DNA of 47,471 nt from Myxococcota bacterium (GTDB taxonomy: Bacteria; Myxococcota_A; UBA9160; UBA4427), in assembly GCA_029243605.1 (NCBI GenBank), contig JAQWRT010000022.1:1-47471 (forward strand). The letters run 5' to 3'. How positions within the stretch are numbered: the first letter of the stretch is position 1; every line of letters begins with the position of its first letter. The position numbers were made by a program, and so were the translations under genes. Of this stretch, positions 8,291-19,000 are shown one piece after another. The notes beneath the pieces are model-generated. The model was not told where the DNA came from and ran no database searches. It was given only the letters and a program-made list of their open reading frames with translations.

Positions 8291-9292
8291 ATGCCAGGCT
8301 ACCTCTCGTACGCGGAGCAGAGCGCTCATTATTTCGCCCGGGAGCACTCCCATATTCCCGAAGGTCCAGTTTCGGACCCGGCCCATTGGAGGGTGTCGGA
8401 CTTGGGCTCGGACGAGGCTTGGCGCTTTCGGCTCTCGCAAGCGGATGTCGAGGAAATCGAGGCGGCCATCGCCAGGGCACGGGAAAAAGCGATCCCCCTC
8501 GAGCATCTCCGAGCAGAGGATTTTCCGCTTCCCCTTCTCTCTCAGCGGATTGGGGACTGGTGCGACACCATCGGCCAGGGCCGGGGCTTTCAGGTGGTCT
8601 CGGGCGCTCCTGTCCAACGCTGGACCCGGGAGGAATCCGAGACTTTCTTCTGGGGCCTCGGTCTCCATATGGGGAAGCCCGGAGCCCAAAATCCCCAGGG
8701 CGACCTCCTCGGCGAAGTGCGCGATACAGGCGATGACGCCGCCGACCCCTTCGTGCGCCTCTACCGAACCCGAAGGAGCATCGCCTACCACTGCGATGCC
8801 GCCGATGTGGTCGGACTTCTCTGCCTCCGAGGGGCAGAAGAAGGCGGCGTGAGTCGCATTGCGAGTTCGGTGGCGGTCTACAACAGCCTCCTTTCCCAAA
8901 GGCCGGATCTCGCACCCCGTCTCTTCGAACCCTTCTCCCTCGACGTCCGCAACGAGGATCGCAGCCGCTCCCTCCACCACCTGCCCATTTTTCCCTGCCG
9001 CTTCGCCGAGGGCCGGCTCCGAACTTTCTACCACAGCGATTATTTTCGCTCAGCCCAACGGCACCCCGACGTCGAACCTTTCACCGAAGACGAAAGCGCA
9101 TTGCTCGATCTCTACGAAGAAATCGCCAACGACCGGGAACACCGACTCGAGATGACGCTTGAGCCGGGTGATATCCAGTGGCTCTCAAACCACGTCATCG
9201 TCCATGCGCGAAGCGGTTACCAGGATCCTGGGCAGGCAGAGAGCGGGCGTGAACTCCTGCGGCTCTGGCTCTCCCTCGAATACCTCGGCTAA
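8291..9292 (+). CDS. TauD/TfdA-like Fe(II)/2-oxoglutarate dioxygenase
   Basis: 333 residues. The iron ligands are visible as H-x-D in IAYHCDAADVVGL (H167, D169) and a distal His in NHVIVHAR (about H305), followed by the 2-oxoglutarate-binding Arg in LLRLWL (about R324). This is the TauD/TfdA arrangement. The enzyme should hydroxylate a small organic substrate with O2 and 2-oxoglutarate, giving CO2 and succinate, in the cytoplasm. The first 90 residues are an extra N-terminal helical part seen in relatives annotated as TauD-like. AGGAG lies just ahead of the ATG. Coupling with the enoyl-CoA hydratase suggests a catabolic pathway of an alkyl or aryl acid, substrate unknown. Confidence 0.88.
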   Translation: MPGYLSYAEQSAHYFAREHSHIPEGPVSDPAHWRVSDLGSDEAWRFRLSQADVEEIEAAIARAREKAIPLEHLRAEDFPLPLLSQRIGDWCDTIGQGRGFQVVSGAPVQRWTREESETFFWGLGLHMGKPGAQNPQGDLLGEVRDTGDDAADPFVRLYRTRRSIAYHCDAADVVGLLCLRGAEEGGVSRIASSVAVYNSLLSQRPDLAPRLFEPFSLDVRNEDRSRSLHHLPIFPCRFAEGRLRTFYHSDYFRSAQRHPDVEPFTEDESALLDLYEEIANDREHRLEMTLEPGDIQWLSNHVIVHARSGYQDPGQAESGRELLRLWLSLEYLG

Positions 9293-9313
9293 GAACCCCG
9301 ACCGGCCGCCTGC

Positions 9314-11026
9314 TCAGGGAACTCGGTGCACGTGTTTCTCGCTCTCGGCATACCCGTATCGCACCGACCACGCCTCGACTCGGCTGCCCGGGGAAGCTTC
9401 GAAGGGACCGGTGTAGAGATGTGCCGGGCCCGAATCGACGCTGTAGGCGAGCGATGCGCCGGGAGTCGTCGCCTCAAGCCTCACTCGGCCTTCGTGAATC
9501 TCCAGTTTCGGCGCCCCTGTTTGTGGACGCTCTCCACCGGGCCACATTCGCTCCACCATGGCTCGCTCTCCCTCCTCGCTCCAGTCGGGCACCCGCAAAG
9601 CGAAGTCCGCGTAGGCCGAACGCATGCGTGACAGGGTCTCCGCATGGGCGGGCTCCCCGGCCAGATTCTTCAACTCGTGGGGGTCACTCGCCAGATGATA
9701 GAGACGCTCGGAGCCCGTGGGCTCGAACCAGGCCTTCTGCTCTTCGTTCAACTGGCCTGCAGACAAGAGCTCCCACATCTCGATCATCATCGCCAAGTTG
9801 TCTCTGAACGCGAGCGGGTGCCCCGTAGCCCGATCGGGATACCAGCTTCGGATGTACTTGTATTCGCCATCGCGAACAGCGCGCTCCCGATCTTCAAACC
9901 CATCGATTCGATCCCGCGAGGCGTAAACGTACTGGCGAGCGGGGATCGCAGGATCCGTAAAATCCTTCCCCTGCATGAAATCGGGCGATCCAACCCCAGC
10001 CCATGCCAGGATCGTCGGGGCGAGGTCGACGAAGCTGACTAGGCGCTCGTCCGAAGCGCCGGGAGCCGCCCCATCGGGCCGCCAACGGTCGGGCCATCGA
10101 ACGATCAGCGGGACGTGCAAACCCGAATCGTAGAGTTCGCGCTTGGCCCGAGGTAGGCCATCCCCGTGGTCCGTTGTCCAGAGGACAATCGTCGAGTCGG
10201 CGAGGCCTGCAGATTCGAGGCTCTCCAGGAGCTTGCCGACCTCGCGGTCCATGGTCGCGATATTATTGTAGTGGCGTGCCAGATCTCCACGAACCGTCGG
10301 CGTGTCCGCATAATAGGGCGGAAGCCTGACCTCATCCGGCCCCACCGGCTTTCCCTCCTCGGGGATGCCCAGCTCCCAGGCCCGCACCACTTGCAAAACA
10401 AAATGCATCACGCTCTCGGGCCAGCCCCCACCCAGCGGGGTAAAGACGCCAGACTCGTGGGTGATTTGAAAGTTCACCAAGCCAAAAAAGGGCTGCTCGA
10501 AATCCGCTTTGTCGAGCCACGGGAGTCCTTCACCCTCGGCGTCCCAGATCGTCGAGGGACCGCTGCCCGCAAAGACGCCACTGAACTGATAGTCGAGCTT
10601 CGTGTCGGTGAAGGTGAAATAGCCCGCGGCCCTGAGAAGCTCGGGGAAGGCCCGGACCCCGGCCGGAGGCACCGCCGTATAGGCTCCGGCGGGCCGGGTA
10701 GACGAGCGCATATGCTGGCCACCCATCGAAATCGCGTGCATGCCCGTGAGCAGGGCAGCGCGGCTGGGTGCGCACACCCCGGCCGTTGTAAAAACGCGGG
10801 GGTAGCGCGTTCCCTCGACGGCGAACTGATCCAGATTCGGCGTCTGGGCCACCGGATCACCGAAGGCCCCCACCCGGGGGCTCATATCCTCGGCCACCAG
10901 GAGGAGGATATTGGGCTGCATTGCCCCGGGTTTGACCGGGGCCGAATTGGAAACGAGAGCAACCAGGCAGACGAGAAGCGAAGCCCCTGTCCTGCCCAGG
11001 AAAAGAACGGCCGCTTTCGCCCGCAT
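9314..11026 (-). CDS. exported sulfatase
   Basis: 570 residues. After a hydrophobic signal segment (LLVCLVALVSNSA) the alkaline-phosphatase-superfamily core begins with PNILLLVAEDMS. The formylglycine motif is C-A-P-S-R at about 85-89, followed by ALLTGMH. Further family signs are TTDHGDGLPR (metal site) and the late YHLASDPHELKNLAGE. The first metal-binding pair is E-D instead of the usual D-D. It hydrolyses a sulfate ester in the periplasm or outside the cell, and needs a formylglycine-generating enzyme, which I do not see here. Start at 11026 because GGAGG lies 6 bases upstream; a longer in-frame start at 11095 would overlap the divergent gene's region. Relatives act on sulfated sugars, but the substrate is not readable. 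Confidence 0.92.
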   Translation of the reverse strand: MRAKAAVLFLGRTGASLLVCLVALVSNSAPVKPGAMQPNILLLVAEDMSPRVGAFGDPVAQTPNLDQFAVEGTRYPRVFTTAGVCAPSRAALLTGMHAISMGGQHMRSSTRPAGAYTAVPPAGVRAFPELLRAAGYFTFTDTKLDYQFSGVFAGSGPSTIWDAEGEGLPWLDKADFEQPFFGLVNFQITHESGVFTPLGGGWPESVMHFVLQVVRAWELGIPEEGKPVGPDEVRLPPYYADTPTVRGDLARHYNNIATMDREVGKLLESLESAGLADSTIVLWTTDHGDGLPRAKRELYDSGLHVPLIVRWPDRWRPDGAAPGASDERLVSFVDLAPTILAWAGVGSPDFMQGKDFTDPAIPARQYVYASRDRIDGFEDRERAVRDGEYKYIRSWYPDRATGHPLAFRDNLAMMIEMWELLSAGQLNEEQKAWFEPTGSERLYHLASDPHELKNLAGEPAHAETLSRMRSAYADFALRVPDWSEEGERAMVERMWPGGERPQTGAPKLEIHEGRVRLEATTPGASLAYSVDSGPAHLYTGPFEASPGSRVEAWSVRYGYAESEKHVHRVP

Positions 11027-11148
11027 CTTCAGCCTCCGGTATGACAATGAATGCCCCGAGTCTATCACTCTGCCCGGGCACCACCCCGACACCAAAGAGC
11101 GCGAGCGCGACTCTTACCTCGGACTCATCTTGTCCTATCGTCTTGATC

Positions 11149-11874
11149 ATGGCTGACGAACGACACGAGGATCACCTCAAACGCTGGGCAAAGAGCGGAA
11201 AAGCGGGGACACCCCCTGTCAATGCCGCCACGGTTGTCCCGATTCGAGATACCGACCGAGGCGTCGAGGTCTTGATGCTGAAGCGAAACTCGAAAATCGC
11301 TTTCGGCGGCATGTGGGTTTTCCCTGGAGGCCGGGTCGACCCTGAAGATGGGCCCTTGGGGAGCGATACCGAAGAACAGGAAACCGCTCGGCGAGCGGCG
11401 GTGAGAGAGGCCCGGGAAGAGGCCGGCCTCGAGTTGAACACCGACGCGCTCATCGCGTTTTCCCACTGGACGCCTCCACCCACGACTCCAAGACGTTTCC
11501 TGACCTGGTTCTTCCTGGCCGCCGCCCCCGAGAGCGAGATCGTGATCGATGGGGGCGAAATTCATGAACACGCATGGATGCTGCCCCTCGAGGCACTCGA
11601 GCGCCGAAATGCAGGGGAGATCGAGTTGGCTCCGCCCACCTGGATCACCCTCAACGAACTCACCGGCCACGTCGACACCCTGAGCGCCCTCGAAGCGACC
11701 CGAGCCCGGGTCCCCGAGCGCTTCGAGACGCGAATCGCCATCGAAGAGGACGGACCCATCGCCATGTGGAAGGGCGACGCCGGCTGGCCCGATGGAGATT
11801 CAGGCCAGCCCGGTGCCCGTCACCGATTGCGGATGCGAGCCGGTCAATGGCTCTACGAAAGATCTCTCGACTAG
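11149..11874 (+). CDS. NUDIX hydrolase, NUDT19-like
   Basis: 241 residues. GGMWVFPGGRVDPED (about 53-67) is followed by the catalytic helix REAREEAGLE (86-95), which gives the Nudix metal site. The loop between the FPGG segment and the REAREEAG helix is longer than the canonical box, as in NUDT19/RP2-type proteins, which cleave CoA and acyl-CoA to 3',5'-ADP and acyl-phosphopantetheine. CoA-ester hydrolysis is therefore a reasonable guess given the acyl-CoA enzymes around. Start at ATG 11149; a longer frame back to 11041 has low-complexity sequence. Cytoplasmic. It lies 66 bases upstream of the MMPL exporter on the same strand. Confidence 0.82.
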   Translation: MADERHEDHLKRWAKSGKAGTPPVNAATVVPIRDTDRGVEVLMLKRNSKIAFGGMWVFPGGRVDPEDGPLGSDTEEQETARRAAVREAREEAGLELNTDALIAFSHWTPPPTTPRRFLTWFFLAAAPESEIVIDGGEIHEHAWMLPLEALERRNAGEIELAPPTWITLNELTGHVDTLSALEATRARVPERFETRIAIEEDGPIAMWKGDAGWPDGDSGQPGARHRLRMRAGQWLYERSLD

Positions 11875-11940
11875 AAGGCTGACTTCTTGTTGCGGGCTGG
11901 CTCGAGCCCTCGAAACGTGAACGGGGGAAACAGGCTCGAC

Positions 11941-14379
11941 ATGAACCACTCCAGCACCTCACCAGTTTCCGACCTGACTCTGCGCCTGAATCAGGGCTTT
12001 GCATCCCTCGCGGGCTGGTCCTTCGACCATCGAATTTGGGTTTCTCTTTTCGCCGTCGCACTCCTGGGCGTAAGTCTCGCCCTTGCCTCCCGGGCCCAAG
12101 TCGACAGCAGCTACGAAGCCTACTTCGATCCAGCCGACCCTGTCTTCGAAACTTATGAAAGGTTTCAGTCGGATTTCGGATCCGATGAGATCGCCTACAT
12201 CCTCTATTCAGTCCCAGGTGTCGAGTTTGGCCCCTGGAATCTCGAGATCATGCGAAAAGCCGCCAGCCTCACGACGATGCTGGAGGAAGAGGTTCCGTTC
12301 ATCTACGAGGTTCGCAGCCTCACCAATGCCGAGCTGATGTTGGGGGAAGAGAGCGAAATTCGGATCCACAAAATCGGTGACGATTTTCCAGAGAACCAGG
12401 CACAGCTCCTCGAACTCCGAGAGGCCTACCTTGCCAAGCCGATTATGGTGAACGGCATCGTCAGCGCGGATGCCCAGCACGCCGCCATTATCATCGAAAT
12501 GGATCGCACAAGCACCGAGCCACTCGAAGAAATCAGGCTTGATCCTGAGGGCGGTGACGCTCTCGATAACCTCTATCCCCAAGTCACGGACAGCGCCATC
12601 AGTGAAATTCTCGACCGACCCGAGTTCTCTGATTTCGTCTTCGACTACGCGGGTGATGTTCCCTTTAACGCCGTGTATAACGTCATCATTAAAGATGAGA
12701 GCACTTTCCTGGGAATGATCACCGCGCTGGTCATCGGGCTCATTCTCTTCGTCGCCTTTCGCTCTTTACTAGGAGTTTTCGCCCCACTCTTCGTTGTCCA
12801 GATGTCCGTCGCTGCGACCATCGCGTTTATCGTATTGATGGGCTGGAAGTTAGACCTGAGCTTCGGAAGCATCCCCACCCTCCTCACGGCCATCGGTGTC
12901 GCTCACTCGGTTCATATACTCTCCGCGTTCCGGCAGCATTTCCCCGAACTCGGAGATCGGCGCGAAGCTCTCGTTAAAACGCTCTACCTCGTGGGTACTC
13001 CCTGCCTACTCACCAGCGTCACCACCGCGATCGGCTTCGCCGCCATGAGTTTCGTTCCCATCAAGAGCATCGCTCACATGGGTGTCTACAGTTCCGCCGG
13101 TGCACTGCTGGCCTTTGTCCTCTCGGTGACTGTTCTCTTGGCTTTCCTATCCTTCGGCTCGGCAACCCCCAAGAAAACGTCGGAGTCTCACGCGAGATAT
13201 CTGACTGACGTAGCCATGGCCCGATTCCTGGGAGTTGTCCGGAATTTCGTCATTCGGTGGCGACGAGGGATCCTCATCTTTTCAGCTCTCACCCTGGCCT
13301 TTTCGGCCGTGGGCATCGCCAAAATGCAAGTGGATTCCAACACGCTCGACGATCTCTCTGATTCAGTACCACTCAAAGCAAGTACGTTGCGCGTGGACGA
13401 GATCATGGGCGGAGCCACGAACCTAGTGCTCCTCTTTGATGGCGGTGAATCTGGCTCCATCAAGGAACCCCTTGTCATGCAGGAGATCGAGCGTGTTCAG
13501 GAATGGGCCGATCGCCAGGAAATAGTAAAAAAGTCCTACTCAATCACCGACATCGTCAAGGACCTGAACCAAACCTTTCACGCAGGCGATCCGGATTTTC
13601 ATCGGATTCCCGACGACCGAGACTTAATTGCCCAATACCTCATCCTCTACGAGAGCGCAGGTGGGGCCGACGCCTCTAAATACGTTTCGTCGGATTATCA
13701 GCATGCTCATCTTGAGCTTCGACTTCGGATTGGACCGAGCAGCCAACTATTGGCTCTCAAAGATGGGCTACTCGACGAACTTTCGAAGCGACCGCTCTCT
13801 GCATCGAAGATGGAGATCACCGGCATCGGCGCGCTCTGGATTAAACTCTTCGACTACATCGTTTCGAGCCAAATCCAGGGCTTTCTGATCGCTTTTTCGG
13901 CGATCGCACTCATGATGTGCTTGCTTCTCGGTTCGGCCAAGACCGGCTTCCTTGCCATGGTCCCGAATCTCGTTCCCATCTTTTTGACTCTCGGCGCCAT
14001 GGGTTGGCTCGCGATTCCCCTCGACTATGCGAAGGCTGCAATCGCGGCTGTCGCCATGGGAATCGCCGTGGACGACACGATCCACCTCGTCCTCCGCTTC
14101 CGCCACGAGTTCTACGCGTGCGGCTCCTATTCCGAGGCGCTTAGCCGATCGCTTCGAGAGGTTGGCCGGGCTCTGGTCATCACCTCAATCGCCTTGACCG
14201 CCGGCTTTCAGGTCCTCTTATTCTCCGTCCTCGACAGCCAGGCCATCCAGGGCCTCCTGCTTTCCGTGACCATTGCTACGGCCCTGATCGCGGACTTTCT
14301 CTTGATGCCCGCCCTGATCCTGACCTTCAAGCCCTTCGGGCCCGAGAAGGCCGTGGCAGAAGAAACCAGCCAAGCCTGA
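11941..14379 (+). CDS. MMPL/RND-superfamily exporter
   Basis: 812 residues, twelve predicted membrane spans in two halves, each half with one large periplasmic loop after the first span (about 60-245 and 475-635). The second half has AVAMGIAVDDTIHLVLRF in its central helix, the GxxxD proton-relay signature of RND/MMPL proteins. The equivalent helix of the first half reads LLTAIGVAHSVHILSAF and lacks the acidic residue. Relatives include lipid and hopanoid exporters and Patched-like proteins. It should move a hydrophobic compound out of the inner membrane using proton motive force. Start ATG 11941 follows GGGGGA. No adaptor or outer-membrane partner is adjacent. The 3' end has an imperfect 12-bp tandem repeat on the stop codon. 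Confidence 0.88.
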   Translation: MNHSSTSPVSDLTLRLNQGFASLAGWSFDHRIWVSLFAVALLGVSLALASRAQVDSSYEAYFDPADPVFETYERFQSDFGSDEIAYILYSVPGVEFGPWNLEIMRKAASLTTMLEEEVPFIYEVRSLTNAELMLGEESEIRIHKIGDDFPENQAQLLELREAYLAKPIMVNGIVSADAQHAAIIIEMDRTSTEPLEEIRLDPEGGDALDNLYPQVTDSAISEILDRPEFSDFVFDYAGDVPFNAVYNVIIKDESTFLGMITALVIGLILFVAFRSLLGVFAPLFVVQMSVAATIAFIVLMGWKLDLSFGSIPTLLTAIGVAHSVHILSAFRQHFPELGDRREALVKTLYLVGTPCLLTSVTTAIGFAAMSFVPIKSIAHMGVYSSAGALLAFVLSVTVLLAFLSFGSATPKKTSESHARYLTDVAMARFLGVVRNFVIRWRRGILIFSALTLAFSAVGIAKMQVDSNTLDDLSDSVPLKASTLRVDEIMGGATNLVLLFDGGESGSIKEPLVMQEIERVQEWADRQEIVKKSYSITDIVKDLNQTFHAGDPDFHRIPDDRDLIAQYLILYESAGGADASKYVSSDYQHAHLELRLRIGPSSQLLALKDGLLDELSKRPLSASKMEITGIGALWIKLFDYIVSSQIQGFLIAFSAIALMMCLLLGSAKTGFLAMVPNLVPIFLTLGAMGWLAIPLDYAKAAIAAVAMGIAVDDTIHLVLRFRHEFYACGSYSEALSRSLREVGRALVITSIALTAGFQVLLFSVLDSQAIQGLLLSVTIATALIADFLLMPALILTFKPFGPEKAVAEETSQA

Positions 14380-14392
14380 ACCAAGCCTCGAA
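14370..14392. repeat. imperfect 11/12-bp tandem repeat over a stop codon
   Basis: CCAAGCCTGAA (14370-14380) is followed by CCAAGCCTCGAA (14381-14392). The first copy contains the TGA stop of the exporter gene. It is short, and on its own would be unremarkable; it is listed because four other genes here show the same placement. Confidence 0.6.
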
Positions 14393-14492
14393 CTTTCAAC
14401 GCTCGCCACATGGCGTACCGTGCGTTGGTATGAAAGACTTGCCCGTGAGCGCGGCAGACTGCCCCTCCAAATCTCCCGAGGAGAACCGAGTG

Positions 14493-15965
14493 ATGCCGAA
14501 GAAAAACCCGCTCAATCTCACTGATCCTCAGCTTTTTCGCGAGCAGTGTTACGTCGATGGCAGTTGGATCGAATCTCCTCATACTGCAGTTATCGAAGTG
14601 AACAATCCGGCGACCGGAGAAATCATCGGGAGCGTTCCGGCCTTGGGAGCCGATGAAACCCGTCAAGCGATCGAAGCTGCCGATGCTGCCTGGCCCGCAT
14701 GGCGGGCGCGCACAGGAAAAGATCGGGCGACGATAATGCGGGCGTGGTTCGATCTAATGCTCGAGAATAAGGACGACCTGGCTATCATCATGACCTCCGA
14801 ACAGGGCAAGCCCCTGGCGGAATCCGCTGCCGAGATAGGCTACGCGGCCTCGTTCATCGAATGGTTTGCCGAGGAGGCGAAGCGGATCTACGGCGATGTG
14901 ATCGGTGACCCCATGCCCGGAAGTCGGATCCTGGTCTACCGAGAACCCATCGGGGTCGTCGCTTCCATCACGCCCTGGAATTTCCCTGCAGCGATGATCA
15001 CCCGAAAATGTGCTCCGGCCCTGGCGGCGGGCTGCCCCGTGGTGATCCGACCGGCCTCACAAACGCCTTTTTCTGCTTTAGCCCTGGCCGAACTCGCACA
15101 CCGAGCGGGCATCCCTCAGGGCGTCGTCAATGTCATCACGGGGCCTTCGGGTGCCATGGGCGGCGAGCTGACGAGTAATCCCATCGTCCGTAAGCTGAGC
15201 TTCACCGGCTCCACCGAAGTCGGAAAGATCCTGATGGAGCAGTGCGCAGGGACGGTGAAGAAGGTTTCTCTTGAGTTGGGGGGGAACGCGCCCTTCATCG
15301 TCTTCGATGACGCCGACCTAGATGCAGCCATCAAGGGCGCCATAGCCTCGAAATTTCGCAACGCCGGACAGACCTGCGTATGTGCCAACCGGTTCCTGGT
15401 TCAGGACGGTATCTATGATGCCTTCGCCGAGCGGCTTGCTTCGGCCATAGCCGCGCTCAAGGTCGGCAATGGCATCGATGAGGGAATCGATCAGGGGCCC
15501 ATGATCGACCAGGCGGCAGTCACGAAAGTTGAAGAGCACGTCGCTGATGCACTCGCCAAGGGAGCCAAGCTCCTAGTCGGCGGCCACAAGCACAAATATG
15601 GAGAAAGCTTCTTCGAGCCGACTCTGCTCGGGGATGCGACACCCGACATGATGGTGTCGAAAGAAGAAATATTTGGCCCGGTGGCGCCCCTGATCCGCTT
15701 CAGTGAGGAGGCCGAGGCTCTTCGCCTAGCCAACGATACGGAGTTCGGCCTCGCGGCCTATTTCTATTCCAAGGACAACTCAAGAATTTGGCGAGTTTCC
15801 GAGGGGCTCGAGTACGGGATCGTCGGAGTCAACTGCGGCGTCATCTCCACCGAGGTAGCTCCTTTCGGCGGGATCAAGGAATCGGGCATCGGACGCGAGG
15901 GTTCGAAATACGGAATCGAAGATTTCACCGAACTCAAATACGTCCGAATCGGCGAGATCGACTGA
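14493..15965 (+). CDS. gabD: succinate-semialdehyde dehydrogenase (NAD(P)+)
   Basis: 490 residues. The catalytic Cys lies in NAGQTCVCANRF, the signature typical of GabD-type enzymes, and the general-base Glu in SLELGGNAPF. Cofactor-binding elements include TPWNFPAAMITRK and FTGSTEVGK, and the ending ELKYVRIGEID also matches the SSADH subfamily. It oxidises succinic semialdehyde (or a related short semialdehyde) to succinate in the cytoplasm, feeding the TCA cycle. Start at ATG 14493, 9 bases after CGAGGAG; a frame from 14430 is possible but less likely. It follows the exporter with a 113-base gap and faces the RND pump gene end-to-end. No GABA transaminase is nearby, so the aldehyde source is open. 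Confidence 0.9.
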   Translation: MPKKNPLNLTDPQLFREQCYVDGSWIESPHTAVIEVNNPATGEIIGSVPALGADETRQAIEAADAAWPAWRARTGKDRATIMRAWFDLMLENKDDLAIIMTSEQGKPLAESAAEIGYAASFIEWFAEEAKRIYGDVIGDPMPGSRILVYREPIGVVASITPWNFPAAMITRKCAPALAAGCPVVIRPASQTPFSALALAELAHRAGIPQGVVNVITGPSGAMGGELTSNPIVRKLSFTGSTEVGKILMEQCAGTVKKVSLELGGNAPFIVFDDADLDAAIKGAIASKFRNAGQTCVCANRFLVQDGIYDAFAERLASAIAALKVGNGIDEGIDQGPMIDQAAVTKVEEHVADALAKGAKLLVGGHKHKYGESFFEPTLLGDATPDMMVSKEEIFGPVAPLIRFSEEAEALRLANDTEFGLAAYFYSKDNSRIWRVSEGLEYGIVGVNCGVISTEVAPFGGIKESGIGREGSKYGIEDFTELKYVRIGEID

Positions 15966-16000
15966 GCTACGGCTCGTCGGGCCCGGGTGTCTTGGCGGCT

Positions 16001-19000
16001 TCAACTCCGCCCGTCGGCTGCCTTGCCCACGGCCTCCTGAAGCCGGAAGGAGCTCTCCTGGCCGGGCTCCTGGGGAGGCTCCTGCTCCCCGGGCAAGAAG
16101 AGTCGCTTGATATCTTCGAGGATCAGATAGCCGCAGGGGACGAGAAAGAGCGAGATCACCGTCGCGAAAAGAACCCCAAAGGCCAGGGAAACCCCCATGG
16201 GAATCACGAACTGGGCTCCCATGCTCTTCTCGGTGAGAAGTGGACCTAGCCCAGCGAAGGTGGTGAGCGAAGTCAGCACGATCGGGCGGAAGCGAGAGGC
16301 CCCGGCTTCACAAACCGCCTGCTCCATGCTGCTGCCTTCTTTACGCCGGCGATTCACCGAGTGAACCAGTACCAAGCTGGAGTTCACCACCACGCCGGAG
16401 AGTGCAACGGACCCGAAAGTCGACATCATGCTCATATTCAGCCCCATGATGATATGTCCAGCGATGGCTCCCACCAGGCCAAAGGGAATTACCGCCATAA
16501 TGATCAAAGGCTGGCCATAGCTTCGAAGGGGAATGGCGAGGAGGCTGTAGATCAACACCATGACCAGCAAGTAGGTGCGTCCCAGCGATTCAAACATCTC
16601 ACGCTGGCTTCTCTGCTCTCCTTCCATGGAGTAAGTAACTCCAGGCTGATCGAGTGCCAGAGCGGGCAGCACATTGGCACGAATATCGGCGAGAATTTCA
16701 GCCGCATTGCCACGGCTTTCATCGACATCGGCGGTCACATTGATGGCGCGCGCGCGATCCACTCGCTTGATCGTCGAGTACCCCCGAGTCATGTCCGCGG
16801 TGGCGACCGCATAGAAAGGAACCTCGCCGCCCTCGGGCGTACGGATCCTGAGGTTCTCGAGATCGGCCAAGGAGCGGCGCTCGGATTCCGGATAGCGAAC
16901 CATGACTCGAATATCATCGCGTTCACGCTGAATCCGCTGCGCCTGCTCTCCGTAGAAAGCCTGCCGCACCTGACGAGCGAGATCCTCCAGACTGAGACCG
17001 AGGGCTTCGGCGCTGGGCAATATCGCGAGACGCAGTTCCGCCTTGCCTCCCTGGAAGGAATCGGCCACGTCGAATACACCCGGGTACGCGGCCAGCTTTT
17101 CCTTGAGTCGCTCTGCGAATGTTTCGAGATCCCCCACATCCATAGAGGTCAACCGAATATCGACGGGATCACCGAAGGAAAAATAATCTGAGACGAAAGA
17201 AACCTCATCCGCCTCCAAAATCGATGGGGTTCTGGCGCGCCAGAGGCTCACGACTTCCTTGGGTGAAAGCCTTCGCAGTTCTCCGCCCACGAGTTCAATA
17301 CTCACCTCACCGGTATTCGAGCCGCCTCCGCCCGATTGCGGATCCCCGGGGTCGCCGCGCGAGACTCCCACACCACCGCCCACCATTGCCATCACGTGAC
17401 GAAAGGCTGAGCCCTCCTTGCCGAATTGCGCATCTAGATCGGCACTCAGTGCTTGAGCAGATTCGAGCAGCACGCGCACGGCCTTATCGGTGCGCTCGAT
17501 AGGCGTGCCTGGGGGCATCACCACTATGGCGGAGACATAATCGCTCTCCACCGGAGGAAAGAAGGTCCAGCTTACGCGACCCGTCCCCACGGCAGTGAGG
17601 GCCACCATCAAAAGTGAGACGGCGATGGCGACTGTCGCGTAACGCCATGCCAGCGCCCGGCGCAGAGTCGGCAGATATCCCCGACGGCCCAAGCGTGTCA
17701 GCGAACCCGAGAGTGTTGTCTGTAGCCTCTTCCAGCGGGTCTGATCCGCCTCGGTCGGTGGGCCTCCGATATTTTTCCCCGCATGGTGCCCGAGGTGAGA
17801 GGGCAGCACCAACTGAGACTCCACCACCGAAAAGAAGAGCGCGATGATGACCACGAGTCCGATCATGCCAAAGAAAGCACCCATCGACCCCGGAGCTGCA
17901 ATCATGGGCAGAAAGGCCGCGACCGTGGTGAGCACACCGAAAATGACGGGGATGGAGACTTCCTGAGCCCCTACGATGGCCGACCGAAGCGGGTCCTCGC
18001 CGCGCTCCTGATGGGTATAGATATTTTCACCCACAACGATGGCATCATCGACGAGCAAGCCCAAGACCATGATGAAGGCGAAGAGCGTGAGGACATCGAT
18101 TGAAAAATCGAAAAGCGGAAAGACAGCCAACGCACCCATAACAGAAATCGGGACACCCAGCGCGACCCATAATGCCAATCGCAATCGGAGGAAAAGGGCC
18201 AGCACCACAAAAACCAGAGCGAAGCCGCCGTAGGCATTCTTCAAAAGGATGCTCAGGCGATCGCGCAAATAGCTCGAATCGTCCCGCCAGACCGTGAGCG
18301 AGAGGGCATCGGGCAAGCTGGCTTCCAACTCCACCAGCTTCTTCTTCACCGCACGAGCCAAGCTCAACACTTTTTGGTCGCCCACCCGGAAAACCCCGAT
18401 CATCGCCGCGGGCTCTCCGTTGAAAGTGGCGTATTTTTCGTTTTCCTCGAAGCCGTCGATCACCGTCGCGATATCTCCGAGACGAAGTCGAGTCCCATCC
18501 GGGCCGTTGCGGATCACGATCTCTTCGTAGTCTCGGCCGGTATAGGCTTGGCCTTTCGCACGAAGCAGGATTTCGCCGCTTTCGGTCTTGATCGCTCCAC
18601 CGGGTAGATCCAGGGAAGATCGCCGAATCGCACGGGCGACCTCATCGAAGGTCAGCCCATAGCGCCGCAGGGACGTCTCCGAGACTTCGATGGAAATCTC
18701 GTAGGCCCGCACACTCGAGAGGCCTACCTGGGTGACCTCGGGGAGGGAAAGGAGGCCTTCCCGAACCTTTTCGCCATAGAGACGAAGAGCGTGTTCGCTT
18801 GCATCTCCTGAGAGAGCGATCTGCAACGTGTTTCGTCGAAGGGCGATGTGGTTGACGATGGGCTTTTCGGTTTCCGCGGGAAATGTCGAAATCGAGTCGA
18901 CTGCATTTTTGATCTCAGAGAGCGCCCGGTCGGTGGGGTGACCGGCGATGATCTCGAGAGTGACCCCACAGGCGCCTTCGGCCGAGGATGACGTCATCTG

